The notes below the pieces were generated by a model. It was given only the letters and a program-made list of their open reading frames with translations. It was not told the DNA's origin and made no database searches. 64,000 nucleotides of DNA from Armatimonadota bacterium (GTDB lineage Bacteria; Sysuimicrobiota; Sysuimicrobiia; Sysuimicrobiales; Humicultoraceae): positions 1 through 64,000 of the forward strand of contig JAVHLY010000002.1 of the NCBI GenBank assembly GCA_031081585.1, given 5' to 3'. Made by a program: the position numbers and the translations under genes. The stretch's first letter is position 1; each line of letters starts with the position of its first letter. Below, one piece after another: positions 44,771 through 53,457 of this stretch.

Positions 44771-45487
44771 ATGCTGGCGGCCCGCAACCTGGTGAAGCGC
44801 TACGGCCCCCGCACCGTCGTGGACGGGGTCTCCCTGCAGGTGGAGCGGGGCGAGATCCTGGGCGTGCTGGGCCCGAACGGCGCCGGCAAGACGACGACCT
44901 TCTACATGATCGTGGGTCTGGTGCCGCCCAACGCCGGTGAGGTGTGGCTGGACCGGCACAACCTGACCGGGCTGCCGGTGCACCAGCGCGCCCGCCTGGG
45001 CATCGGCTACCTGGCCCAGGAGCCCTCCGTCTTCCGTGGCCTCACCGTGGAGGAGAACATCCTGATGGTGCTCGAGGCGAACGGGCAGCGGCCGGCGGAG
45101 CGGCGTGAGACGCTGGACAGGCTCCTCGAGGAGTTCCACCTCACGCCGCTCCGCCGGCAGCTGGGGGCGACGCTGTCGGGGGGCGAGCGGCGCCGCGTGG
45201 AGATCGCCCGGGTCCTGGCCATGGCCCCCGCCTACATCCTGCTCGACGAGCCCTTCACCGGCATCGACCCGAAGTCGGTGGCCGACATCCAGGAGATCGT
45301 CCTCTACCTGCGCCGCCGCGGCCTGGGCGTGGTCGTCACCGACCACAACGTGCGCGACACGCTGGCCATCACCGACCGGGCGCTCATCATCTACGAGGGG
45401 CGGATCCTCTTCGCCGGGACGGCCCAGGAGATCATGGCCAGCGAGGAGGCGCGGCGCTTCTACCTGGGCGAGCGCTTCCGCCTGTAA
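44771..45487 (+). CDS. lptB: LPS export ABC transporter ATPase
   Basis: A 238-residue ATPase that powers LPS extraction from the inner membrane. GPNGAGKTTTFYMIVGLV (Walker A), YLAQEPSVFRGLTVEENI (the LptB-typical Q-loop region), LSGGERRRVEIARVLA (signature), YILLDEPFTGIDPKSV (Walker B) and VVTDHNVRDTL (switch His) are all typical of LptB. ATG 44771 has an AGGAG SD. The permease follows at +4. Confidence 0.95.
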   Translation: MLAARNLVKRYGPRTVVDGVSLQVERGEILGVLGPNGAGKTTTFYMIVGLVPPNAGEVWLDRHNLTGLPVHQRARLGIGYLAQEPSVFRGLTVEENILMVLEANGQRPAERRETLDRLLEEFHLTPLRRQLGATLSGGERRRVEIARVLAMAPAYILLDEPFTGIDPKSVADIQEIVLYLRRRGLGVVVTDHNVRDTLAITDRALIIYEGRILFAGTAQEIMASEEARRFYLGERFRL

Positions 45488-45490
45488 CCC

Positions 45491-46561
45491 ATGCGCATCC
45501 TCGACCGGTACGTCGTGCGCGAGGTGGCCAGCCCCTTCGCCTTCGGCGTGGCCGTCTTCGCCACGTTCCTGCTGGTGAACCACCTCTTCCTGCTGGCCCG
45601 CATCACCCTGCACCAGCAGCTGCCGCCGGGCACGATCCTGCACCTGCTCCTCCTGCGCGTCCCCTACGCCGTGGTCTTCTCGCTGCCCATGGGCCTGCTG
45701 CTCGGCACGCTGCTCGCCTTCGGCCGCCTCTCCGAGCGCAACGAGGTGGTGGCGATGCGCACGAGCGGCATCAGCCTGCTGCGCGTGGCCGGGCCGGTGG
45801 TGGTGACGGCGGTCCTGGTGGCGGGCCTCACCATCCTCCTGGCCGAGACCGTGGTCCCGGTGAGCGAGGACCGGCACAACCGGGCCTTCGCCGACGCCAC
45901 CGGGGCGCCGCGCGTGGCGGGGAGCCACATCCTCTTCCGCGAGGAGATCGGGGAGCGCGTCTCCATCTTCTACGCCCGCAGCTTCGGCGAGGACGCCTCG
46001 GTGCTGCGCCACCTCACCGTGAACGAGTTCCAGGAGGGGCGCCTGCGGCGGGTGATCGAGGCCGAGGAGGCGCGCTACCGCCAGGGGGCCGGCTGGGAGT
46101 TCCTGCGGGGGACCCTCTACGCGCTGGACGGGCCGACGACGGTGCGGGCGGCCTTCGCGCGGATGGCCGTGGAGCTGCGGCGTACGCCGCGGGAGATCCT
46201 GCTCGGCCGCAAGGACCCCTCGGAGATGACCATCCGCGAGCTGCGCGCCTACATCGCCGTCCTGCGCCGCGCCAGCGAGTCCGTGGCCCAGTACGTGGTC
46301 TGGCTCCACTCCCGCGTGGCCTTCCCCGCCAGTGCGGTCATCTTCGCCCTGCTGGCGGTGCCCCTCGGCCTGCGCCCCCACCGCGGCGGGGCGGCGCTGG
46401 GGCTGGGCATCACCGTCGTCATCCTCATCGGCTACTACGTCCTGCTGAACACCACCCTGGCGCTGGGACAGACGGAGCGCCTCCCGCCGGTGCTCGCCGC
46501 CTGGGCGCCCAACCTGATCACGGGCGGGGTGGCCGGGGTGCTGCTGTGGCGGGCCCGGTGA
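45491..46561 (+). CDS. LPS export permease, LptF/LptG family (single copy here)
   Basis: A 356-residue YjgP/YjgQ protein. It starts MRILDRYVVREVASPFAFGV, has three TM helices at each end (VFSLPMGLLLGTLLAFGRLS and ASAVIFALLAVPLGLRPHRG among them) and a central periplasmic jellyroll. Normally LptF and LptG form a heterodimer; only this one gene is present in the cluster, so it either works as a homodimer or its partner lies elsewhere. It is 3 nt after lptB and overlaps the next gene by 4 bp. Confidence 0.88.
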   Translation: MRILDRYVVREVASPFAFGVAVFATFLLVNHLFLLARITLHQQLPPGTILHLLLLRVPYAVVFSLPMGLLLGTLLAFGRLSERNEVVAMRTSGISLLRVAGPVVVTAVLVAGLTILLAETVVPVSEDRHNRAFADATGAPRVAGSHILFREEIGERVSIFYARSFGEDASVLRHLTVNEFQEGRLRRVIEAEEARYRQGAGWEFLRGTLYALDGPTTVRAAFARMAVELRRTPREILLGRKDPSEMTIRELRAYIAVLRRASESVAQYVVWLHSRVAFPASAVIFALLAVPLGLRPHRGGAALGLGITVVILIGYYVLLNTTLALGQTERLPPVLAAWAPNLITGGVAGVLLWRAR

Positions 46562-48159
46562 GGCGCGGCCTGGTCCTGGTGGCCGTCCTGGCCGCCCTCC
46601 TCTTCCTCTGGCGGCTCGGAGCCGGAACGCTGTGGGACCAGGACGAGGCCAAGTACGCCCACATCGCCCGCGAGGTGGCCCGACGGGGGGAGCTCTACAC
46701 CCTCTACGCCAACGGGGCGCCGTGGTTCGTCCACCCGCCGCTCGTCATGTGGCTCCAGGCCGCCACAGGCGCGCTTTTGGGCTTAAGCGAGTGGACCGCC
46801 CGCATCTGGTCGGCGCTGGCGGGAGTGGCGGCCGTCGTGACCACGGCGCACCTGGGGGCGCACCTCTACGGCCCGCCGGCCGGCGTCGCCGCGGGCGTGG
46901 TGCTGGCCACGACGCTGGAGGTCTTCGCGCTGGCCCGGCTGGGGCTGCTGGACATGCCGCTGCTGGCCTGGCTGCTGCTGGCGCTCGCGGCCGGGGTGCG
47001 GGCCACCGAGGGCCCGCGCCGCGCCCGCCGCCGGGCCTACCGGTGGATGTTCTTCTTCGCCGGCCTGGCCACGCTCACCAAGGGACCCGTCGGTGTGCTC
47101 CTGCCCGTGATGGTCCTGGGGCTGTGGTGGGTGGTCCGGGGGGAGTGGCGGGAGCGGTGGCGGGAGGTGCCGCCGGATGCCCTCCTCCTCTACGGCCTCG
47201 TGGGCTCGAGCTGGTACGCGGTCGAGACGGTCCGCCACGGGACGGCCTTCCTGCAGTCGGCCGTCGGCTACTACCTGATCACGCGCTTCGTGGGGGTGGT
47301 GGAGAACCAGCCCGGCCCCTGGTACTACTATGTCCCGGTCCTGCTGATCGGGGCGTTTCCCTGGTCGGCCTTCCTCCTGCCGGCGCTGCGCTGGCTGTGG
47401 GTGAACCGCCGCGAGGCCGCCGCTGCCCTGCTCCTGGTGTGGATCGCCGCCCCGCTCCTCTTCTTCTCGCTGGCCGGGACGAAGCTCCCCAACTACATCC
47501 TGCCGGTCTTCCCCGCCCTGGCCATCGCCGTCGGCCGCCTGTGGGCCGGGGCGGTGACCGCTGGGGGGCTGGAGCGGCGCCTTCTGGGGTGGGGCTTCGC
47601 CGCGCTCGTCCCCATCATGCTCGCGCTGACCCTCCTCGTGCTCCTCTTCGGCCGCCTGAAATACCCGACCGAGCTGACCCTCACCGCCCCGGCCATCCGG
47701 GGCGTGCTGGCGCTGCTGGCCGCCTCGGGGCTGCTGGCCGCCCTGCTGCACCGCATGGTGGGCCCCCGGGCCTCCGGGCCGGTCCTCGCGCTGGCCACAG
47801 CGGCCGTGCTCCTCGGGACGGTCACGTGGGTGGTGCCGCAGGCGGAGGCGCTGAAGTTCGCCCAGCCGGCGGCCGCGGTCGTGCATGCCCGGCTGAGGCC
47901 GCAGACGCGTGTGGTGGGGGCGGATGTGAGCGTGTGGGCTTCGCTCGTCTACTACACCGACCGACAGGTCGAGTGGACCTGGGATGCCAGGGCCACCCGG
48001 CAGGCGGTGTGCGCTCCCGGCCCGGTGCTGGTCGTCACCAAGCCGTCGGTCTACCGGGCCTGGGGGGAGCCGCTCGCCGACGTGGCGCGGCCGGTGTGGC
48101 GGCACGGCGAGGCGATGGTGCTGGAGAAGCGCCGCGCGTGTACCGAGGGCGGGTCGTGA
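46558..48159 (+). CDS. ArnT-like GT-C glycosyltransferase (GT39/GT83 family)
   Basis: A 533-residue polytopic protein (about twelve TMs) with the PMT/ArnT signature LWDQDEAKYAHIAREVARRG (acidic catalytic DE pair in the first periplasmic loop), PPLVMWLQ, and GPVGVLLPVMVLGLWWV. GT-C enzymes of this type use a polyprenyl-phosphate sugar to decorate lipid A or proteins on the periplasmic side. The next gene is a DPM-like enzyme that could make that donor, and the LPS-export context suggests lipid A or core modification. The sugar is unknown. Confidence 0.85.
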   Translation: MRRGLVLVAVLAALLFLWRLGAGTLWDQDEAKYAHIAREVARRGELYTLYANGAPWFVHPPLVMWLQAATGALLGLSEWTARIWSALAGVAAVVTTAHLGAHLYGPPAGVAAGVVLATTLEVFALARLGLLDMPLLAWLLLALAAGVRATEGPRRARRRAYRWMFFFAGLATLTKGPVGVLLPVMVLGLWWVVRGEWRERWREVPPDALLLYGLVGSSWYAVETVRHGTAFLQSAVGYYLITRFVGVVENQPGPWYYYVPVLLIGAFPWSAFLLPALRWLWVNRREAAAALLLVWIAAPLLFFSLAGTKLPNYILPVFPALAIAVGRLWAGAVTAGGLERRLLGWGFAALVPIMLALTLLVLLFGRLKYPTELTLTAPAIRGVLALLAASGLLAALLHRMVGPRASGPVLALATAAVLLGTVTWVVPQAEALKFAQPAAAVVHARLRPQTRVVGADVSVWASLVYYTDRQVEWTWDARATRQAVCAPGPVLVVTKPSVYRAWGEPLADVARPVWRHGEAMVLEKRRACTEGGS

Positions 48160-48908
48160 TGGCCGAGGCGCTCACCACGGTCGTCCTGCCGACCTACAAC
48201 GAGCGCGCCACCCTTCCGGTCCTCCTGCGGGAGCTGGCCACGCTCGCCCCGGCCCTGCGCCTGGAGGCCGTCGTGGTCGACGACGCCTCACCCGACGGCA
48301 CCGCCGAGGCGGCGGCCGCCCTGGACGGCGTCGACGGGCTCGCCGTGCGCGTCCTGCGCCGCAGCAGCAAGCTGGGCCTGAGCTCCGCCGTCGTGGCCGG
48401 GGCCACGGTGGCGCGGGGCGAGGTGGTCGTGGTGATGGACGCCGACGGCTCCCACCCGCCCCAGACCATCCCGGCGCTCGTCGCGGCGCTGCGCACGGGG
48501 GCCGACGTGGCGGTGGGGTCGCGGTACGTGACCAGCGGGCGCATCGTCGGCTGGCCCTGGCCCCGGCGGCTGGCCAGCCTCGTGGCCACCGCCACCGCCC
48601 GGGCGCTGCTGCGCCTCGAGGTGCGCGACCCGCTCTCGGGCTTCTTCGCCGCCCGTCGTGAGGTCCTGGCGGGCGCCGACTACTGGGCGCTGGGGTTCAA
48701 GATCCTGCTGGAGGTGCTCTCGCGCCACCGCGCGCTGCGGGTCGTGGAAGTCCCCTACACCTTCGTCGACCGGGTGGCGGGGCGCAGCAAGCTGGACCTG
48801 CACGAGGTCACGGCCTACCTGCGCCTGGTGCGCCGCCTGGTGCGCACGGCCGGGCCTGGGGCGCCACCCGGGGGCGTGACGCGGCCGGGGGAGGGCGGAG
48901 GGCGCTAG
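48159..48908 (+). CDS. GT2 glycosyltransferase, dolichyl/polyprenyl-phosphate mannosyltransferase-like
   Basis: A 249-residue cytoplasmic-face enzyme with TVVLPTYNERATLPVLL, VVVDDASPDGTAEAA, VVVMDADGSHPPQTIPALV and DPLSGFFAARREV, matching DPM1/ArnC-type transferases. It has no C-terminal TM pair. It would charge polyprenyl phosphate with a sugar that the preceding GT-C enzyme uses outside. ATG overlaps the previous stop by one base. Confidence 0.88.
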   Translation: MAEALTTVVLPTYNERATLPVLLRELATLAPALRLEAVVVDDASPDGTAEAAAALDGVDGLAVRVLRRSSKLGLSSAVVAGATVARGEVVVVMDADGSHPPQTIPALVAALRTGADVAVGSRYVTSGRIVGWPWPRRLASLVATATARALLRLEVRDPLSGFFAARREVLAGADYWALGFKILLEVLSRHRALRVVEVPYTFVDRVAGRSKLDLHEVTAYLRLVRRLVRTAGPGAPPGGVTRPGEGGGR

Positions 48909-48912
48909 CACT

Positions 48913-49842
48913 ATGGAGTTCGGCCTGATCCTCGTCCCCCTCCTCATCCTCGTCAGCGGGGCCATCGCCTACATCGGCAACCTGGTCGGGCGCAACATCG
49001 GCCGCCGCCGCCTCACGCTCTTCGGCCTGCGACCTCGCCGCACGGCGCAGGTGATCACGGTGGTCTCCGGGATGCTCATCGCGCTGGTGACCCTGGCCGC
49101 CGTGCTGCTCGTCTCCGCCGACGCGCGGACGGCCCTTTTCCGCTTCCGCGAGCTGCAGGCACAGACCGCCCGCCTGGAAGGGGAGATCGACCAGGCGGAG
49201 GCGCGGCTGCGGCAGCTCAAGGGCGGCGACATCGCCTACCTCACCAACCAGGAGGTCCTGCGGGGGCTCGTGGACGGGCGTCTCCCGCTCGTCCGGGTCC
49301 AGGCCGCAGTGGACCTGCTGCGGCTGCGCGCGGTGGACCTGGCCCTGGAGAACGGCATCGGGGTGGACGGGCAGACCGGCTCGGTGCTTATCCTCTTCCC
49401 CCCGCGCCTCACCTGGGACCGGGTGGCCGAGCTGGTCCGCACGCACCCGGGGGAGACGGTCGTCCGCATCGTCGCCAACCAGAACACGCTGCGCGGGGAG
49501 CCCCTGGAGGTCTACATCCAGCTCCTCGACAACGTGCTGGCCTTCCGCCGCGGCACGGTGCTCCTGCGCGGGACGGTGGACGGGCGGGCCCGCCGGGAGG
49601 AGATCGGCCGGCAGGTGCTCGAGCTGGTGGAGCGCTCGGCGGAGCCGGCCCGCCGCCGCGTGCTCTCGCCGCCGTTCGCGCGCATCACCGACCCGCCGGT
49701 GGTGCAGGCCGCCATCGACGACGTCCGCCGCCTGGTGGCCGAGCTCGACCGCCTCGACCGTCCGGTCGGGGTCGAGGTGGTCGTCAGCCGCGACACCTTC
49801 ACCGTCGGTCCCGTGCTCGTGACGGTCCGCCGGCGCGGCTGA
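48913..49842 (+). CDS. DUF3084 membrane protein
   Basis: A 309-residue protein with two N-terminal TMs (FGLILVPLLILVSGAIAYIG and QVITVVSGMLIALVTLAAVL), the RNIGRRRLTLFGLRPRRTA segment typical of DUF3084, a coiled stretch (FRELQAQTARLEGEIDQAEA) and a C-terminal alpha/beta domain (VLVTVRRRG end). DUF3084 proteins are found in Cyanobacteria and other diderm Terrabacteria; function unknown. Its place at the end of the LPS cluster suggests an envelope role. 4 nt after the GT2 gene. Confidence 0.82.
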   Translation: MEFGLILVPLLILVSGAIAYIGNLVGRNIGRRRLTLFGLRPRRTAQVITVVSGMLIALVTLAAVLLVSADARTALFRFRELQAQTARLEGEIDQAEARLRQLKGGDIAYLTNQEVLRGLVDGRLPLVRVQAAVDLLRLRAVDLALENGIGVDGQTGSVLILFPPRLTWDRVAELVRTHPGETVVRIVANQNTLRGEPLEVYIQLLDNVLAFRRGTVLLRGTVDGRARREEIGRQVLELVERSAEPARRRVLSPPFARITDPPVVQAAIDDVRRLVAELDRLDRPVGVEVVVSRDTFTVGPVLVTVRRRG

Positions 49843-49911
49843 GCGCGGGGCTGCGGCCGGATCACCGCGCACGGCGCGGCAGCACTCCCCGGGCCCCATG
49901 CGGTTGGCCCC

Positions 49912-49949
49912 GCCCCGCGCGGCAGCCCCTGCCAGGCCCCGCGCGGCAG
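49912..49949 (+). repeat. Pair of 14-bp direct repeats upstream of the riboswitch
   Basis: GCCCCGCGCGGCAG occurs at 49912-49925 and 49936-49949 (24-bp period) in the 143-nt gap between DUF3084 and the riboswitch. Each holds a GCGC core and may bind a regulator or be a local duplication. No clear promoter hexamers were found in this gap. Confidence 0.5.
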
Positions 49950-49985
49950 GACCCACCGGGGACGACGGTGAAATGAACCGCACGC

Positions 49986-50193
49986 GGCACAGGTGGACGG
50001 AGGTCCGCCTCCGTCAGAATAGGGAAGCCGGTGCCCCGGAAGATCCGGGAAGTCCGGCGCGGTCCCGCCGCTGTAACGGAGAGTGCGCTCCCATGCCGGT
50101 CGCCCTCGCGGGGGGCGGTCGGCGCCACTGGGCCCTGCGCCTGGGAAGGCCGGGAGCGTGCGAGGATCCGGAGCCAGAAGACCTGCCTGTGCC
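49986..50193 (+). promoter_or_regulatory. Cobalamin (AdoCbl) riboswitch
   Basis: The B12 box GCCAGAAGACCTGCC (50173-50187), AGGGAAGCCGGTG near 50021 and GGTCCCGCCGCTGTAA near 50065-50085 are the conserved cobalamin-riboswitch cores. The ends GGCACAGG (49986-49993) and CCTGTGCC (50186-50193) form a perfect 8-bp P1 stem. The ATG of the receptor gene is 71 nt downstream. Binding of B12 would switch off the uptake genes, either at termination or translation; no clear terminator was found, so control may be at ribosome access. Confidence 0.92.
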
Positions 50194-50264
50194 CACCGCC
50201 CGCCGTGGTCCACGGGACCCGCGGAGCGGCGCCCTCGACCTTCGCGGAAAGGGAGGTGGGCTCG

Positions 50265-52070
50265 ATGGGACGTCTGGCCCCGCGCGCCCGCAGACCCACT
50301 GCGGGCGCGCTGCTCTTGCTCCTCGTGCTCGCGTCAGGCACGGCGCCCGCCCGTGGGCAGATCCCCACGTTCGAAGGGGAGGAGGTGGTCGTCCCCGGCC
50401 TCCGCCCCCAGCACAGCGCCACCACGCCAGCCTACGTGACCGTCCTCTCCGGGGAGGAGCTGCGGCGCATGGGCTTCCTGACCCTCGCTGAGGCGCTCAC
50501 GCTGCTGGCCGAGGTCACCGTGCGCTCCGCGGGCGGCGGCACGATGAGCCTGCACCAGCCCTCGGTCCGCGGCAGCACCCCCCAGCAGGTTCACGTCCTG
50601 CTGAACGGTGTGCCGCTGGGCGCCACGGCCCAGTTCGGCGTCTCCCTGGGCACCATCACGCTGGCGGAGGTGGACCGGATCGAGGTCGTGCGCGGCCCCT
50701 ACGCGGCGCTCCACAGCGGCTTCGCCGTCATCAGCGTGACGACACGCCGGGACGCCCGTCCATCGGCGCAGGGCATGGCGGCCAGCCACGGGACGACGCA
50801 GGGCGTGCTGCGCCTCGGCGCCGACACCGATGCGGGCATGGTGCGGCTGGGGGTGGAACGCCTGGCCACCGCCGGCTACCGGCCCAACGGCGACGGCACG
50901 CGCTGGACCGGCGTGGCGCGGTGGGAGCGGGACGCCGGTGCGGGTCGCCTGGCCCTCACCCTGCACCACAGCGCCGGGGAGGCGGGCCTGCCGGGGACCA
51001 CGGCGTTCCCGACGCCTGCAGACCGCCTGCGCGACGCCCGCACGGCAGCGGCGCTCGCCTGGACACGGGAAGGCGCAGACGGCCTCCGCCTGGGGCGGGT
51101 CTGGTGGCTGGGCGACAGCCTCGACTTCACCTCGCCGGGATTCGCCAGCACGAGCCGGGGCCAGGCCTGGGGAGGCACCTGGCAGGCCTCGCACGCGCAC
51201 GGGACGGGTGTGCTCGGGTGGGGCGTGGAGTGGCAACAGGCCACCTTCGCCTACCGCGACACCTTCTCGGCCTTCGACGCCCGCACGACCACCGCCGCCG
51301 CCTACGGCCAGCTCGACGGGATGCTGGGCGACCGCACCCTCGCCGGCCTGGGTCTGCGGCTGGAGCACCACTCCGCCTACGGCCTCCAGGTGAACCCGCG
51401 CCTGGGCTTCGTGCACTTCCTCTCGCCGGTGGTGCGGCTGCGCGGCGGGGTGGGACGGACCTCCCGGGCTCCAACGATGGGGGAGCTCTTCTTCCCCGGC
51501 TGCAGCAACCCCAACCTGCGCCCGGAGCAGGCCTGGGCCGCCGACCTGGGCGTGGAGGTGGTCCTGCGGCCGGGGACGCTCCTGCGCCTCAACACCTTCT
51601 ACACCGACGCGCAGGACCTGATCCTCGGGGGATGCCCGCCCCAGAACGTGGGGTCGGCGCGCATCGCCGGCGCCTCCGCGGACCTGGTCCTGCGAGCGGC
51701 GGGCCCGTGGAGCGGCACCCTCACCCTCACCTGGACCGATGCCGTGGACCGCACGACCGGGCAGGCCCTGCTCCGACAGCCGGCCTGGCAGGCGGCCCTC
51801 GCGCTGCGATTTGCGGTCGCGCCCGCCACCACGCTGGGGCTCGTGGCCGCCTACGTGGGGGCCCGGCCCGACCTGGACTTCTCCACCTTCCCGGCGACAC
51901 GGGTGACGCTGCCGCCGTACCTGACCGTGGGCCTGCGCGCCGAGCACGTGGCCGGCGACGTGGTCTGGCGGGCGGGGGTGGACAACCTCTTCGACGCGCG
52001 CTACGAGCCGCTCGCCGGGTTCCCCGCGCCCGGGCGCACCGTCTACCTGCAGGTGGGCGGGCGGTTCTGA
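50265..52070 (+). CDS. btuB: TonB-dependent vitamin B12 receptor, BtuB-like
   Basis: A 601-residue outer-membrane receptor. The signal peptide is GALLLLLVLASGTAPARGQ; a TonB-box-like EEVVVPGLR follows, then the plug domain (VLSGEELRRMGFLTLAEALT, VRGSTPQQVHVLLNGVPL, DRIEVVRGPYAAL) and a barrel ending YLQVGGRF with terminal Phe. The upstream cobalamin riboswitch makes B12 or a related corrinoid the likely ligand. Start ATG 50265 has a GGGAGG SD. First gene of the B12 unit with DUF71, a small permease and TonB. Confidence 0.92.
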   Translation: MGRLAPRARRPTAGALLLLLVLASGTAPARGQIPTFEGEEVVVPGLRPQHSATTPAYVTVLSGEELRRMGFLTLAEALTLLAEVTVRSAGGGTMSLHQPSVRGSTPQQVHVLLNGVPLGATAQFGVSLGTITLAEVDRIEVVRGPYAALHSGFAVISVTTRRDARPSAQGMAASHGTTQGVLRLGADTDAGMVRLGVERLATAGYRPNGDGTRWTGVARWERDAGAGRLALTLHHSAGEAGLPGTTAFPTPADRLRDARTAAALAWTREGADGLRLGRVWWLGDSLDFTSPGFASTSRGQAWGGTWQASHAHGTGVLGWGVEWQQATFAYRDTFSAFDARTTTAAAYGQLDGMLGDRTLAGLGLRLEHHSAYGLQVNPRLGFVHFLSPVVRLRGGVGRTSRAPTMGELFFPGCSNPNLRPEQAWAADLGVEVVLRPGTLLRLNTFYTDAQDLILGGCPPQNVGSARIAGASADLVLRAAGPWSGTLTLTWTDAVDRTTGQALLRQPAWQAALALRFAVAPATTLGLVAAYVGARPDLDFSTFPATRVTLPPYLTVGLRAEHVAGDVVWRAGVDNLFDARYEPLAGFPAPGRTVYLQVGGRF

Positions 52071-52083
52071 GCTGAGGCGGGTG

Positions 52084-52839
52084 ATGACGTCGGCGGTCCT
52101 CCTCTCCTGGAGCGGCGGCAAGGACAGCCTGCTGGCCCTGCTCGCCCTGGAGGCGGCGGGGGAACGGGTCCAGGCGCTCATCACCACCGTCACCGCGGTG
52201 TACGATAGGGTGAGCATGCACGGCGTGCGCCGCGTCCTGGTGGAGCAGCAGGCGCAGGCGCTGCAGCTCCCGCTGGTGACCGTGGTGTTGCCCGCCGAGA
52301 CGACCAACGCGGTCTACGAGGCGCGGTTGGCCGAGGCCTTGACGCCATGGCGCGACCGCGGCCTGCACCGCGTGGCCTTCGGGGACCTCTTCCTGGCGGA
52401 CGTGCGCGCCTACCGCGAGACCCTGATGGCGCGGCTCGGCCTGGAGCCCGTCTTCCCCATCTGGGGCCGCGACACGGCGGAGGCTGCCCGCACCTTCGTG
52501 CGCGACGGCTGCCGCGCCGTGGTCACGTGCGTCGACGGTGAGGTCCTGGACCGGAGCTGGGCCGGACGCGCCTTCGACGCGGCCTTGCTGGCCGCGCTGC
52601 CTCCGGGGGTGGACCCCTGCGGCGAGCGCGGGGAGTTCCACACCTTCGTCACCGCCGGGCCGCGGCTCGGCCCTGGCGTGCGCGTGGAGCGGGGCGCGGT
52701 GGTCACCCGGGGGCGCTGGCACTTCGCCGACCTGCTCCCGGCAGGCGGAGCCGCGGTCTCGGAGCCGCCGGCGTCGGCCGCGCCGGTCGAGTCGGGCGAG
52801 CTCCCGGAGACGGCAGTTCGGGTGGAGGTGAGGACGTGA
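52084..52839 (+). CDS. DUF71/COG2102 ATP-pyrophosphatase-like protein, B12-salvage type
   Basis: A 251-residue PP-loop protein: LLSWSGGKDSLLALLALEAA at the N-terminus, HGVRRVLVEQQAQAL, GDLFLADVRAYRE and the family motif CGERGEFHTFV near the end. The archaeal/eukaryotic branch makes diphthamide, but bacteria lack it; published comparative genomics links a bacterial DUF71 branch to B12 salvage. Lying between btuB and a small membrane transporter under a cobalamin riboswitch agrees with that. The reaction is unknown. A Pro/Ala-rich tail (about 30 residues) is extra. Confidence 0.82.
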   Translation: MTSAVLLSWSGGKDSLLALLALEAAGERVQALITTVTAVYDRVSMHGVRRVLVEQQAQALQLPLVTVVLPAETTNAVYEARLAEALTPWRDRGLHRVAFGDLFLADVRAYRETLMARLGLEPVFPIWGRDTAEAARTFVRDGCRAVVTCVDGEVLDRSWAGRAFDAALLAALPPGVDPCGERGEFHTFVTAGPRLGPGVRVERGAVVTRGRWHFADLLPAGGAAVSEPPASAAPVESGELPETAVRVEVRT

Positions 52840-53435
52840 TGCGTGGATGGCTCGGACGACGGTCCGAAGAGGTCCCGGGCCCCGTGGGCCAGGGGAGGCC
52901 CGCCCTCGCTCCCCGCCACCTGGCTGTGGCCCTCCTGATCGTGGCGGCGGCCGCCTCCCGCCTCCTCCCGCACCCGCCGAACGTCACCCCGGTAGCGGCC
53001 ATGGCCCTCTTCGGGGGGGCCGCGTTCGTCGACCTGCGCCTGGCCGTCCTGGTCCCGCTGGGCGCCATGGTGCTGAGCGACCTGGTCCTGGGCCTGCACG
53101 CCACGATCCCCTTCGTCTACGCCGCCCTGGCCGCCACAGCCCTCATCGGACGGCTGTTGCGCGGCCGCCGCCGGCCTGCCCCGCTCGTGGCGGCCTCGCT
53201 GGCGGCATCCACGCTCTTCTTCCTGGTGACCAACTTCGGGGTCTGGCTCGTCGGAGGGCTCTACCCGAAGACGGCGGCCGGTCTCGTCGCCGCGTACGTG
53301 GCCGGGCTCCCCTTCTTCCGCAACACGCTGTTGGGCGACCTGGCCTTCACCGTCCTGCTCTTCGGCGGCTTCGCCCTCCTGGAGCGCACGGTGCCAGCCC
53401 TGCGGGCGTCGGCCCGGTCCCCCGGGACGGCGTGA
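52836..53435 (+). CDS. Small membrane protein, DUF6580-like putative ECF-S component
   Basis: About 199 residues with five or six TMs and the family motif SRLLPHPPNVTPVAAMALFG, then AFVDLRLAVLVPLGAMVLSD and FLVTNFGVWLVGGLYPKTAA. These proteins resemble substrate-binding S components of ECF transporters, some of which are B12-regulated. Under this riboswitch a role in cobalamin or cobalt-precursor import across the inner membrane is likely; no ECF A/T genes or BtuCDF are in the window. GTG 52836 or ATG 52839 both overlap the previous stop. Confidence 0.75.
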   Translation: MMRGWLGRRSEEVPGPVGQGRPALAPRHLAVALLIVAAAASRLLPHPPNVTPVAAMALFGGAAFVDLRLAVLVPLGAMVLSDLVLGLHATIPFVYAALAATALIGRLLRGRRRPAPLVAASLAASTLFFLVTNFGVWLVGGLYPKTAAGLVAAYVAGLPFFRNTLLGDLAFTVLLFGGFALLERTVPALRASARSPGTA

Positions 53436-53457
53436 GGCGGGCCATGCCCACAGCAGG

